64,000 bases of DNA. Source: Actinomycetospora corticicola. Its GTDB lineage: Bacteria; Actinomycetota; Actinomycetes; Mycobacteriales; Pseudonocardiaceae. The position numbers and the translations under genes were made by a program. The notes under the pieces are model-generated. The model was not told the origin of the DNA. It saw nothing but the letters and a program-made list of their open reading frames with translations, and searched no databases. Below are positions 49,584 to 57,520 of this stretch, in pieces. Position 1 is the stretch's first letter. Every line of letters begins with the position of its first letter. Location: positions 5,828,001 through 5,892,000 of the forward strand of contig NZ_JACCBN010000001.1 of NCBI RefSeq assembly GCF_013409505.1, read 5' to 3'.

Positions 49584-50276
49584 TCAATTCGTCGGTTCGG
49601 GCAGGGCGATGCCGCGGAGCAGGCCGCCCAGACCCTCGACGTCGGGGTCGAGGCTCATCGCGAGGATCCGTTCGGCCACGACGATCAGCGGCAGCGCCGC
49701 CGTGTTCGCGAGGTGGGCCACCAGCGCGGCGGCCGCGCCCTGGGGGAGCTCGGTGGCCTCGGCGAGGACGTCGATGGCGCGGACCAGCAGGCGGTCGTGC
49801 TCGCCGGCGGTGCCGAGCGTCCACGGCGCCGGGGTGGCCGGGCCGGGGAGGCTGAACGGGACCGTGGGCGGACCCGCCGTGGTGGCCGGGGCCGGCCGGT
49901 ACGGCGGGCGGGCCGTCGCGCCGGCCGCACGGGCCGCGGACGCCGAGGGCTGGTGGGTCGCGAGGTGGACGAGGTAGCCGTGGACGAGCAGGGCGTCGGC
50001 ACCCGCTCCCACGGGGTAGCCGATCGCGGTCACCTCGTGGATGTCACCGGTGATCGACACGATCCGATGTCGGTGCGTGTACGCCAGACGGTTGCTGCAC
50101 GCGTCGGCCATCACGTGCTCGACCTGCGCCCGGTCGGCCGGGTGCTTGTGCGCGACGACGAGCGCGCGGGTCGGCCGGACCTGGCCGGGGGCGTACCCGA
50201 GCAGGTGGAACATGGTGTCGTTCCACTCCCAGCGGTCGGCGCCGGGATTCCACGTGTACTCCCCGATCCGATCCAT
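49584..50276 (-). CDS. PAS-ANTAR domain regulator
   Basis: 230 residues. The N-terminal ~105 residues are a PAS_3 domain (MDRIGEYTWNPGADRWEWND, then FHLLGYAPGQVRPTRALVVA and HRHRIVSITGDIHEVTAIGY). A Pro/Ala-rich linker follows, then an ANTAR-like three-helix end: LLVRAIDVLAEATELPQGAA, ALVAHLANTAALPLIVVAER. ANTAR domains bind paired hexaloop RNA hairpins and stop transcription termination or expose the ribosome-binding site. It is upstream of the formate dehydrogenase operon on the same strand, 79 bases away, with a matching leader hairpin, so it is the likely regulator. The PAS ligand is unknown. Confidence 0.75.
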   Translation of the reverse strand: MDRIGEYTWNPGADRWEWNDTMFHLLGYAPGQVRPTRALVVAHKHPADRAQVEHVMADACSNRLAYTHRHRIVSITGDIHEVTAIGYPVGAGADALLVHGYLVHLATHQPSASAARAAGATARPPYRPAPATTAGPPTVPFSLPGPATPAPWTLGTAGEHDRLLVRAIDVLAEATELPQGAAAALVAHLANTAALPLIVVAERILAMSLDPDVEGLGGLLRGIALPEPTN

Positions 50277-50385
50277 CCCACCCCCGGGGCAATCTGGTTG
50301 GACGTCACCGAAGAGTAACGACGGGGCCACGATCGGGGGAAGGACCCGTTTCAACCAATCGGCGGTCGCACGTGGCCCAGCGGGG

Positions 50386-51864
50386 TCATCGCGGGGACAC
50401 CAGGGCGGGGGTGGTCGCCAGCGGCAGGGTGAGGACGAAGTCCGACCCGGTCGGGGTGGCCTCGTAGACGAGGTCGCCTCCGTGGGCGCGGGCGAGGGCA
50501 CGCGCGATGGACAGGCCGAGGCCGGCCCCGCCGACGTCCCGTGCGCGAGCCTCGTCCAGCCGGACGAGGCGGTCGAACACCCGCTCCCGGTCCTCCGTCG
50601 CGATGACCGCGCCGTCGTTGTGCACCGCCACCCGGGCCCCGTCCCCGGACGCGGTCACCCGCACCCGGACGGCGCCGCCCGGGACGACGTGACGTCGTGC
50701 GTTCCCGAGGAGGTTGACCAGGACACGGCGCACCTGGTCGCCGTCGACCGCCGCCACGACGGGTCCGTCGGCGTCCACCGCGACGTCGAGATCCGGGTTC
50801 ACCAGACGGAGGTGGTCGACCTGTTCCCGGGCCAGGACGACGAGGTCGACGTCGTCCCGACGGAGCTCCTGGCCGCCCTCGATCCGGGCGAGGTCGAGCA
50901 TGTCGGTGACCAGGGCCGAGGCGCGTGAGGTCTCGCGCACCAGTGCGATGGCCAGCTCCTCGCGGACCTCGCGGTCCTCGTCGGAGTCGCGCACCAGCGT
51001 CTCGGCGAGGCTCTGCATCCCGGTCAGCGGGGTCCGCAGCTCGTGGGCGGCGTCGGAGAGGAACCGGCGGGTGGTGGCCTCCGAGCGCCGGGCCTCCTCG
51101 GCGGCGCCGCGCTCCCGCCGGGCGGCCTCGTCGGAGCGGTCCTGGGCGGCGTCGAGCGCGTCGAGCATCTCGTCGAATGCGGCCGCGGTGCGACCGATCT
51201 CGGTGTCCGGGCTGGAGGGGCGCAGCCGCCGGCCGCGCTCGCCGGTGGTGATCGCGCGGGCCACGCGGGTCATGGCGTCGAGCGGGCGCAGCGCCGCGGT
51301 CACCCCGCTGAGGAGCAGCAGCGCCGAGCCGACCACGCCGACCAGCCCCACGCCCACCATCACCCCGCGCAGCCGGTAGACGACCGCGTCCACCTCGCCC
51401 GGATCGGCCGAGAGCACGATGACGGTGCCGTCGGCCAGCGGCCGCGTGATCGTCAGACTGTCGCCGCTGCGGACCGGAGGCGGTCCCGGCGTGGGTCGTC
51501 CGCCCGGGCCGCCGCGGGGCCCGCCGTCGGGAGGACCGGGCGGGGTCGGCACCCCCTCGAGGACCGCGCCGTCGGCCTGGCGTCGGACCGCGCTGATGCC
51601 CTGCCCGTCGAGGAGCCCGACCAGCTCGTCGGCCGGCACCTGCTGGGCGACGAGCTGGTCGACCCGGGCGGCGCGCTCGGAGAGTCGGTCCTGCTGGTCG
51701 CGCTCCAGGGCCGCGGAGAGCACGAGGTCGAGCACGATGCCCGCCACCAGCAGCGTCACCACCATGACCGCGACGACCGTGGCGGTCACCCGGAACCGCA
51801 GCGAACGCGCGGGGACGGCGGAGGTCTCCGGACGACGCCGGAGGTGGTCGCGCAGGCTCCTCAC
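50386..51864 (-). CDS. Sensor histidine kinase (OmpR-partner type)
   Basis: 492 residues. Two membrane helices (VTATVVAVMVVTLLVAGIVL at ~26-45 and VMVGVGLVGVVGSALLLLSG at ~165-185) flank an extracytoplasmic sensor loop containing a Gly-Pro-rich run (GPPDGGPRGGPGGRPTPGPP). HAMP follows (RPLDAMTRVARAITTGERG), then the phosphoacceptor LSDAAHELRTPLTGMQSLAE, N box NLLGNARRHVV and G boxes VGGAGLGLSIARAL. It autophosphorylates and passes phosphate to the regulator encoded just upstream, with a GTGA overlap. The signal is unknown; the Gly-Pro loop resembles the divergent collagen-like protein. Confidence 0.92.
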   Translation of the reverse strand: MRSLRDHLRRRPETSAVPARSLRFRVTATVVAVMVVTLLVAGIVLDLVLSAALERDQQDRLSERAARVDQLVAQQVPADELVGLLDGQGISAVRRQADGAVLEGVPTPPGPPDGGPRGGPGGRPTPGPPPVRSGDSLTITRPLADGTVIVLSADPGEVDAVVYRLRGVMVGVGLVGVVGSALLLLSGVTAALRPLDAMTRVARAITTGERGRRLRPSSPDTEIGRTAAAFDEMLDALDAAQDRSDEAARRERGAAEEARRSEATTRRFLSDAAHELRTPLTGMQSLAETLVRDSDEDREVREELAIALVRETSRASALVTDMLDLARIEGGQELRRDDVDLVVLAREQVDHLRLVNPDLDVAVDADGPVVAAVDGDQVRRVLVNLLGNARRHVVPGGAVRVRVTASGDGARVAVHNDGAVIATEDRERVFDRLVRLDEARARDVGGAGLGLSIARALARAHGGDLVYEATPTGSDFVLTLPLATTPALVSPR

Positions 51865-52583
51865 GACGTCGCCCCGGCCGGGTCGACGTCGGTCGCCTCG
51901 GTCGCGCGCAGCGTGTAGCCGAGCCCCCGGCTGGTGTGCACGATCCTCGGCCCGTGGGCCTCGAGCTTGCGCCGCAGCGCGGACAGGTGGACCTCGACGA
52001 GGTTGGGGTCGTAGGCGTCGTAGCCCCAGACCTGCGTGAGGATCTGATTCTTGCTCACGGTGCGGCCCCGCTGCTCGGCCAGGTAGCGCAGCAGCCGCAG
52101 CTCGGTGGCCGTGAGCTTGAGCGGCGTGCCGGCGCGGGTGGCGACGCCGGCCTCCTCGTCGATGACCAGGTCCCCGACGACGAGCGCGGTCGGCGTCCGG
52201 CCCCGCCGCCGCAGCACGGCACGGACGCGGCTCGCGAGCTCCTCGAGCAGGAACGGCTTCACCACGTAGTCGTCGGCGCCGGTGTCGAGCCCGCGGAGCC
52301 GGTCGTCGAGGGCGTCGCGCGCGGTCACCATGACGATGCCCGCGTCGGTGCGGTCGCGGACCACGGTGAGCAGGTCGAAGCCGTCCCGGCCCGGGAGCAT
52401 CACGTCGAGGATCACCAGGTCGGGCCGGAACCCCTCGAGGGTCTCCTCGAGCGACCCGCCGTCGGGAAGGCCGCGGGCGACGTGCCCCGAGCGGTTCAGC
52501 GCGCGGACGATCGACTCGCGCACCGTCGCCTCGTCCTCGACGACCAGCACCCGCGGTGCGTTCGGATCCGTCTGACCACCCAT
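51861..52583 (-). CDS. OmpR/PhoB family response regulator
   Basis: 240 residues. Receiver domain with acidic pocket VLVVEDEATVRE, phosphorylated Asp in PDLVILDVMLPGRDGFDLL, switch Thr in VMVTARDA and Lys in DDYVVKPFLLEEL. The C-terminal winged helix (LTATELRLLRYLAEQRGRTV then VEVHLSALRRKLE) binds direct repeats. ATG 52583 begins the receiver. Repeated CTGAA boxes at 52608-52681 upstream suggest it regulates itself and the divergent collagen-like gene. Confidence 0.93.
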   Translation of the reverse strand: MGGQTDPNAPRVLVVEDEATVRESIVRALNRSGHVARGLPDGGSLEETLEGFRPDLVILDVMLPGRDGFDLLTVVRDRTDAGIVMVTARDALDDRLRGLDTGADDYVVKPFLLEELASRVRAVLRRRGRTPTALVVGDLVIDEEAGVATRAGTPLKLTATELRLLRYLAEQRGRTVSKNQILTQVWGYDAYDPNLVEVHLSALRRKLEAHGPRIVHTSRGLGYTLRATEATDVDPAGATS

Positions 52584-52607
52584 GACGTGCCATCCCACCA
52601 GGCGCGA

Positions 52608-52681
52608 CTGAACTGCGCCTGAAGTCGCTGAAGCGTGGCTGAGGAACCGTCGGCGCGTCCTCCACCTCAGGGTGGCTTCAG
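52608..52681. promoter_or_regulatory. Direct-repeat boxes (CTGAA) between response regulator and collagen-like gene
   Basis: CTGAA occurs at 52608-52612, 52619-52623 and 52628-52632, CTGAG at 52639-52643 (spacings 11, 9, 11). Opposite-strand copies lie at 52666-52670 (CTCAG) and 52677-52681 (TTCAG), again 11 apart. Eleven-base-spaced direct repeats are the usual binding pattern of OmpR-type regulators, and the mirrored set lets one regulator serve both promoters. Confidence 0.65.
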
Positions 52682-52756
52682 GTCCGCTCCCCATCGTCGA
52701 TCACGAGCCGCTCGAGAGGGCGGGACGACACGAGAACGACGAGAACGAGGACGGCG

Positions 52757-53425
52757 ATGAGCGACTTCGACCCCGAGACCTCACCGGTGGAGCCGGTGCC
52801 GCAGCGGTCGCGCTGGGCCCGGTTCCGGGACACGACGCGGGAACGACGTCCGCGTGGTCGGGCGATCGGAATCCTGGGAACGATCGGAGCCTTCGTGCTC
52901 GGCCTGGTGGTGGCGGGCGTCGTGCTGCTGGCGACGCCGCTCGGCACCTCGCTGTCGGGGCCGGGCGGCATTGGTGACGCCGGGCCGGTGGCGATGGCGG
53001 CACAGCAGGGTCCCGACGGCGGGCCGGGCGGACCGGGCGGGCCGGGTGGCCCCGGCGGTCCCGGTGCCCCCGGGCCGGGTGGACCGGGGGCGCCCGGCAA
53101 GCCCGGTGGACCGATGGCTCCGGGTGGACCGGCCGGTGGGCCGGCCGGTGGCCCCGGCCGGTGTGCTCCGATGCCCCCGGCGCCGCCCGCGAACGGCCAG
53201 GCCCCGGCTGCTCCGGCTGCCCCTAACGGCCAGGCTCCGGCCGCTCCGGCGGCGCCCAACGGCCAGGCTCCGGCTGCTCCGGCGGCGCCGAACGGGCAGG
53301 CCCCGGCCGCTCCGGCGGCTCCGAACGGCCAGGCCCCGGCGGCTCCGGCGGCCCCGAACGGGCAGGCCCCGGCTGCTCCGAACGGCCAGGCTCCGGCCGC
53401 TCCGGCGCCGGCTCCCGCGGGCTGA
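52757..53425 (+). CDS. Collagen-like, Pro/Ala-repeat single-pass membrane protein
   Basis: 222 residues. Basic N-terminus, then one membrane helix (AIGILGTIGAFVLGLVVAGV, ~37-60). The exported part starts with a collagen-like Gly-Pro-Gly tract (GPGGPGGPGGPGGPGAPGPG) and continues with about seven 11-residue NGQAPAAPAAP units encoded by a 33-base tandem DNA repeat (about 53190-53410), prone to copy-number change. No enzymatic domain is present; a wall-spanning stalk is plausible (inference). It is divergent from the two-component system through CTGAA boxes and ends with a strong terminator. Confidence 0.8.
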   Translation: MSDFDPETSPVEPVPQRSRWARFRDTTRERRPRGRAIGILGTIGAFVLGLVVAGVVLLATPLGTSLSGPGGIGDAGPVAMAAQQGPDGGPGGPGGPGGPGGPGAPGPGGPGAPGKPGGPMAPGGPAGGPAGGPGRCAPMPPAPPANGQAPAAPAAPNGQAPAAPAAPNGQAPAAPAAPNGQAPAAPAAPNGQAPAAPAAPNGQAPAAPNGQAPAAPAPAPAG

Positions 53426-53437
53426 TCCCCGCACGTC

Positions 53438-53470
53438 CCGCCCCGACCGTGCTCCCTGCGGTCGGGGCGG
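53438..53470 (+). terminator. Hairpin terminator of collagen-like gene
   Basis: 12-base perfect arms CCGCCCCGACCG / CGGTCGGGGCGG with a nine-base loop, 13 bases after the stop codon. Confidence 0.75.
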
Positions 53471-53484
53471 TGGCGTGTCCGGAC

Positions 53485-53552
53485 CATGATCACGACCTCG
53501 TGCGTGACACGCGCAAGCGTTGCTGCGACCCGCTCACGAGGTCCCGATCATG
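53485..53552. repeat. Long inverted repeat with 18-base arms
   Basis: The arms 53485-53502 (CATGATCACGACCTCGTG) and 53535-53552 pair at 16 of 18 positions around a 32-base spacer. It lies in the 336-base gene-free gap 53426-53761, after the terminator and before the GTCAGCGGTG-family repeats. Its role is unknown. Confidence 0.55.
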
Positions 53553-53555
53553 AGT

Positions 53556-53738
53556 GTGGCGACCTGCTGACCCTCGACGTCAGCCGTGTGCCACCGCTGA
53601 CGCCGGCGCGTGGTGCGTCCGTGGCCCCGTCGACGCGCTCGGTGCGACGGATCGGCCACGGATCACGGCGGTGCGGCCGACGGGACGAGCGTGGCGACCT
53701 GCTGACCCTCGACGTCAGCCGTGTGCCACCGCTGACGC
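53556..53738. repeat. Two identical 48-base repeats carrying the GTCAGCGGTG palindrome
   Basis: 53556-53603 and 53691-53738 are identical, starting GTGGCGACCTGCTGACC and ending CCACCGCTGACGC, 135 bases apart. Their cores (53578-53601, 53713-53736) are the reverse complement of the repeat at 2876-2899. They fill most of the gene-free gap before the SRPBCC gene, just downstream of its stop codon. Confidence 0.8.
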
Positions 53739-53761
53739 GGTCGAACGTCGCCGGCCCACGG

Positions 53762-54166
53762 TCAGCCCTCGGACTCCAGGATCCCCCGCAGGGTCTCCAG
53801 GTCCGCCGCGACGGCGGCGACGTCGGCCTCGACGTCCGCGTCCGTCATCCCCGCCCGGGGCCGCACCGTGAACACCACCTCCGCGTCGCCGCCCCACGGC
53901 ACGACGCGCATCGGGTTGAGCACCTCGGTCCCGTCGGGCAGGCGCACCACGTGGTCGAGCACGCCGAACGGGTTGGGTTCGCTGAAGCGCACGCCGACGG
54001 TGCCCATCGGGGACGTGGCGGTCCACCACCCGTCGTCGGCGGGGACGAGGGCCGCCGAGGAGAGCCCGGCGGCCCAGTGCGGGAGGTTCGTCGGGTCGGC
54101 GGCGTAGTCGTAGACCCGGCGCCAGGGCCGGTGGACGACGGTGGAGACGTGCGGCACGTCCGGCAT
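53762..54166 (-). CDS. SRPBCC/START-like lipid-binding fold protein
   Basis: 134 residues. VPHVSTVVHRPWRRVYDYAA is the typical first strand and helix of the SRPBCC (polyketide cyclase/Bet v 1) fold: strands around a cavity, then a long C-terminal helix (DVEADVAAVAADLETLRGIL). It lacks a recognisable catalytic set and probably binds a hydrophobic ligand in the cytoplasm. ATG 54166 is preferred because the fold starts there; frames upstream run into the next promoter. It is divergent from the 118-aa secreted protein gene. Confidence 0.75.
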   Translation of the reverse strand: MPDVPHVSTVVHRPWRRVYDYAADPTNLPHWAAGLSSAALVPADDGWWTATSPMGTVGVRFSEPNPFGVLDHVVRLPDGTEVLNPMRVVPWGGDAEVVFTVRPRAGMTDADVEADVAAVAADLETLRGILESEG

Positions 54167-54374
54167 CACACCATGCGTGACCAGCCGGGTCCCCGACCTC
54201 TGCGCCGTCGGGTGACGGCCCCGAACATCCTCGGACGCTGCGTCGATCAGGGTCACCCGATGCGCGGAAGCACGTCCGGAAACCGTGTCCCACACATGTC
54301 GCAGCAGTTGACGACACGTCTTCCGGACGGGTCCGTCACCCGTCCGTCACCGTCTCCGAAAGGACGTGCAGATC

Positions 54375-54731
54375 GTGTCGACGCTGCGCCGGACCGTTCT
54401 CGCCACCGCCATCGTCTCCACCGGGCTGGTCTCCACCGCCGGCCTGGCGTTCGCGGGTGACAACCCCTCCGGCGACCACCACGGTCACGGCCACAGCCAC
54501 GGCCACCACCACGGCGACGTGACCGTGCAGAAGGGGCTCATCAACTCGAGCGATTTCGCCCCGAACACGCCGATCAACGCCTGCAACAACGACGTGCCGG
54601 TCAACGTCGCCGGCGGCCAGCTGCCGATCCAGGACAACGTGCTGAGCGTGCCGTTCCTGTCGAAGGCCGGGCACGGCAACGCCGCCACCAGCCTGAAGTC
54701 CTGCTCGAACCCGATCGACGCCGTCAACTAG
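54375..54731 (+). CDS. Small secreted protein, His-rich, rodlin/chaplin-like
   Basis: 118 residues with a signal peptide (RRTVLATAIVSTGLVSTAGL, cleavage near AFA-GDNPS). A His-rich segment follows (DHHGHGHSHGHHHG), possibly metal-binding. The C-terminal half has two cysteines and short beta segments (NACNNDVPVNVAGGQLPIQD, then VLSVPFLSK), recalling rodlin/chaplin-type surface proteins of actinomycetes, though not decisively. GTG 54375 is chosen over GTG 54366 because AAAGGA lies nine bases from 54375 but only one from 54366. It ends in a terminator. Confidence 0.65.
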   Translation: MSTLRRTVLATAIVSTGLVSTAGLAFAGDNPSGDHHGHGHSHGHHHGDVTVQKGLINSSDFAPNTPINACNNDVPVNVAGGQLPIQDNVLSVPFLSKAGHGNAATSLKSCSNPIDAVN

Positions 54732-54751
54732 GCAGCACGACCGCCGGCCCA

Positions 54752-54781
54752 CCCGCCGTCGGGATCTCTCCCGACGGCGGG
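54752..54781 (+). terminator. Hairpin terminator of the His-rich secreted protein gene
   Basis: 12-base perfect arms CCCGCCGTCGGG / CCCGACGGCGGG with loop ATCTCT, 20 bases after the stop codon. Confidence 0.8.
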
Positions 54782-54862
54782 CCCGCCCCGCCGGGTGGCA
54801 CCAGCGGTCCCAGGACATGCGTTCCTCTCGCACGCCCCGGCCGCACGGGGCAGCCTGGGACC

Positions 54863-55744
54863 ATGTCCATCACGACGGAGCTCCCCGGCGGCACCTACCA
54901 CCTCGGCGACCTCGAGGTCACCCGCGTCGGCTACGGGGCGATGCAGCTGGCCGGCCCGCACGTGTTCGGCCCGCCCGCCGACCGGGACGCCGCGATCGCG
55001 GTCCTGCGCGAGGTGGTCGCGCTCGGCATCAACCACATCGACACGTCGGACTTCTACGGCCCGCACGTGACCAACGAGATCCTCCACGAGGCGCTCGCGC
55101 CCTACCCGGACGACCTCCGCATCGTCACGAAGGTCGGGGCGTTCCGTGACGAGCAGGGCGGCTGGCCGCAGGCGCTCGAGCCGCACCAGCTGCGCCAGGC
55201 CGTCGACGACAACCTGCGGCGCCTCGGGCTGGAGACCCTCGACGTCGTCAACCTCCGGATGCCCGGCGGCGACGACACGATGACCCCGCAGCCGCACGAG
55301 CCGATCGAGGAGCGCTTCGGCACGTTGGCCGAGCTGGCGCAGCAGGGCAAGATCCGCCACCTCGGGCTCTCCACGGTGAACGCGGACCAGATCGCCGCGG
55401 CGCAGGCGATCGCGCCGGTGGTCTGCGTGCAGAACCCCTACAACCTCGCCCGCCGCGACGACGACGCCCTGATCGGGTCGCTGAACGAGCAGGGCATCGC
55501 CTACGTGCCGTACTTCCCGCTCGGCGGGTTCTCCCCGCTGCAGTCCTCGGAGCTCGACGCGGTCGCGCAGCGGTTGGGGGAGTCGCGCCTCGCGGTGGCG
55601 CTGGCGTGGCTGCTGCAGCGCTCCCCGAACATCCTGCTGATCCCCGGCACGTCGTCGGTGGACCACCTGCGCGAGAACGTCACCGGGGCCGGGCTCGAGC
55701 TGCCCGCCGACGCGGTGGCCGAGCTGGACGCCATCGGTTCGTGA
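54863..55744 (+). CDS. Aldo/keto reductase
   Basis: 293 residues, TIM barrel. INHIDTSDFYGPHVTNEILH gives the catalytic Asp/Tyr pair, RIVTKVGAFRDEQGG the Lys and the Asn/Arg-type site follows in VVNLRMPGGDD (the common HR-type His is not evident at that position). NADPH contacts lie in LLIPGTSSVDHLREN. It should reduce carbonyls in the cytoplasm. ATG 54863 begins the fold. It is unrelated in sequence context to the reductase at 36491 and stands alone, 14 bases before the glycosyltransferase gene. Confidence 0.88.
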   Translation: MSITTELPGGTYHLGDLEVTRVGYGAMQLAGPHVFGPPADRDAAIAVLREVVALGINHIDTSDFYGPHVTNEILHEALAPYPDDLRIVTKVGAFRDEQGGWPQALEPHQLRQAVDDNLRRLGLETLDVVNLRMPGGDDTMTPQPHEPIEERFGTLAELAQQGKIRHLGLSTVNADQIAAAQAIAPVVCVQNPYNLARRDDDALIGSLNEQGIAYVPYFPLGGFSPLQSSELDAVAQRLGESRLAVALAWLLQRSPNILLIPGTSSVDHLRENVTGAGLELPADAVAELDAIGS

Positions 55745-55758
55745 TCTGATCCCGGGCG

Positions 55759-56820
55759 ATGCGGATACGGGTGGAGCTGCCGGAACAGTCGGACGTCGAG
55801 GCGCACGCCGCGGCGAACGCGCGCGGCGAGATCCCGGACCGCACGCCCTACGGGCTGCACCACCTGGCCGACGCCGGGGACGTCGAGCTGGAGTTCCGTC
55901 GGCCGCTGACCGGCCGGGCCGCGTGGGTGGCCCGGAAGGTCCGCAACCGGCTCGACGGCTACGAGCCGGTGGCGGAACTGCTCGGGATGCGGTCCCGACG
56001 ACGGGCCGACGCGATCTTCTGCATGGACGAGCGCACCGGATTCCCGGCGGTCGCCCTGCCAGGCGGGCCGCCGGTGGTCTCCGGGCTGGTCTGGGTGCAG
56101 GGGCCGGAGACGTACTCGCGGGCCGCGCGACCCGTCGTCGGAACCCTCCTGCGGCGCTTCGCGGGGATCGTGACCCTCGGGCCCGGGATGTACACCGACC
56201 TCGTCGACGGTTGGGGGCTCGACCCCGCGCGCGTGCACCCGTGCCGGCTCGGGATCGACACGGAATTCTTCGGCGTGCGGCCGTGGTCGGAGGCGACGCC
56301 GCTCGTCGCGGGGGTGGGCGACGACGAGGCCCGCGACCACCCGCTGCTCGTCGAGGCCGTCTCCCGCCTGGCGTCCCGACGGCGGGTGCGGCTGGAGATC
56401 GGCACGACGATGGCCGGGGTCGAGATCCCCGAGGCGCTCGGCGTCGTGCACCGTCGTCGGATGGAGGGCGCGGTGCGGGCGATGTACGGACGGGCGACGG
56501 TCGTCGCGCTGGCACTCCGGCCGACGACGCGGGGGAGCGGGTCGACGGTCGTGCTCGAGGCGGCGGCCAGCGGACGGCCCGTCGTCGCGACCCGGACCGC
56601 GGCGATGGAGGCCCTCGTCGACCCGTCGCGGGGGATCCTCGTCGAGCCCGACGATCCGGACGCCCTCGCCGACGCGATCGGCGCGCTGCTCGACGACCCG
56701 GAGCGGGCCAGGGCGATGGGGGAGGCGGCCCGCGCGTGGGTCACGGAGCTCCACAGCAGCGCGCAGATGGCTTCGGACATCCGTGACGTCGTGCGCAAGG
56801 TGGTTGCGGACCACCGGTGA
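55759..56820 (+). CDS. Glycosyltransferase family 1/4-like
   Basis: 353 residues in a GT-B fold. The C-terminal half carries the nucleotide-sugar signature ALRPTTRGSGSTVVLEAAAS then GRPVVATRTAAMEALV and GILVEPDDPDALADAIGALL. The N-terminal half (RIRVELPEQSDVEAHAAANA) is less conserved and would hold the acceptor site. No signal peptide or membrane helix. The donor and acceptor are unknown; a surface polysaccharide or glycolipid role is likely. It follows the aldo-keto reductase by 14 bases and precedes an SDR gene by 16 bases, so the three may form an operon. Confidence 0.85.
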   Translation: MRIRVELPEQSDVEAHAAANARGEIPDRTPYGLHHLADAGDVELEFRRPLTGRAAWVARKVRNRLDGYEPVAELLGMRSRRRADAIFCMDERTGFPAVALPGGPPVVSGLVWVQGPETYSRAARPVVGTLLRRFAGIVTLGPGMYTDLVDGWGLDPARVHPCRLGIDTEFFGVRPWSEATPLVAGVGDDEARDHPLLVEAVSRLASRRRVRLEIGTTMAGVEIPEALGVVHRRRMEGAVRAMYGRATVVALALRPTTRGSGSTVVLEAAASGRPVVATRTAAMEALVDPSRGILVEPDDPDALADAIGALLDDPERARAMGEAARAWVTELHSSAQMASDIRDVVRKVVADHR

Positions 56821-56836
56821 CGGGTCACCCGCTCGG

Positions 56837-57520
56837 GTGACACCTTCCGCGCTCGTCACCGGCGCCTCGTCCGGGATCGGAGCAGCGTTCGCGCGCGCGC
56901 TCGCCGCCCGCGGCCACCCGCTGGTGCTGGTCGCCCGCTCCGAGGACGCGCTGGACTCCCTGGCAGCGGAGCTGGACGTTCCGGTGCGGGTCGTGGTCGC
57001 CGACCTCACGACCACCGAGGGACTGGACCGGGTGGAGGCGGAACTCGGCGGGGTCGACCTGCTGGTGAACAACGCCGGCGCCGCGACCTACGGCGAGCTG
57101 GGGGACCAGACCCACGACGACCTCGACGACGCGGTCCTGCTCAACGTCCTCGCCCCGACGCGCCTGACGGCGGCCGCGCTGCGCGAGATGGCGCCCGGCA
57201 GTGGGATCATCAACGTCTCCTCGACCGCGGCCGGCCGCGACGATCCGGCGACGGGCGCCTACGCCGCGGGCAAGGCCTACCTGGAGACCCTGTCGCGGGC
57301 GGCCCGCCACGAGGGCGAGCAGCACGAGATCCGGGTGACCGTGGTGCGCCCGGGCCGGACCTCCACCGCGTTCCACGAGCGCTCGGGGGAGGAGTCCGCC
57401 CACCTGCCGGCGTGGCGGTGGCAGTCCGCCGAGCGGGTGGCCGAGGCGGCGCTGGACGCGCTGGAGCGCGGCGACGACGAGGTCACCGTGGCGCCCGGGG
57501 ACGGTCACGAGCGCAGGTGA
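56837..57520 (+). CDS. Short-chain dehydrogenase/reductase, paralogue 1
   Basis: 227 residues. Classical SDR: ALVTGASSGIGAAFARALAA (cofactor), LLVNNAGAATYGELGDQ (NNAG), INVSSTAAGRDDPATGAYAA to GKAYLETLS (Ser and YxxxK, here AYAAGKA with the Tyr four residues before Lys). It reduces or oxidises a hydroxyl/carbonyl with NAD(P). GTG 56837 begins the fold. It is closely related to the SDR at 59555 (shared GSGIINVSSTAAGRDDPA). The two flank a NarL-type two-component system, and this gene overlaps the regulator by 16 bases at their 3' ends. Confidence 0.9.
   Translation: MTPSALVTGASSGIGAAFARALAARGHPLVLVARSEDALDSLAAELDVPVRVVVADLTTTEGLDRVEAELGGVDLLVNNAGAATYGELGDQTHDDLDDAVLLNVLAPTRLTAAALREMAPGSGIINVSSTAAGRDDPATGAYAAGKAYLETLSRAARHEGEQHEIRVTVVRPGRTSTAFHERSGEESAHLPAWRWQSAERVAEAALDALERGDDEVTVAPGDGHERR

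Noticed and set aside
53190..53410. CRISPR or satellite array
   Set aside because: The 33-base repeats lie in frame and encode NGQAPAAPAAP units of the membrane protein.
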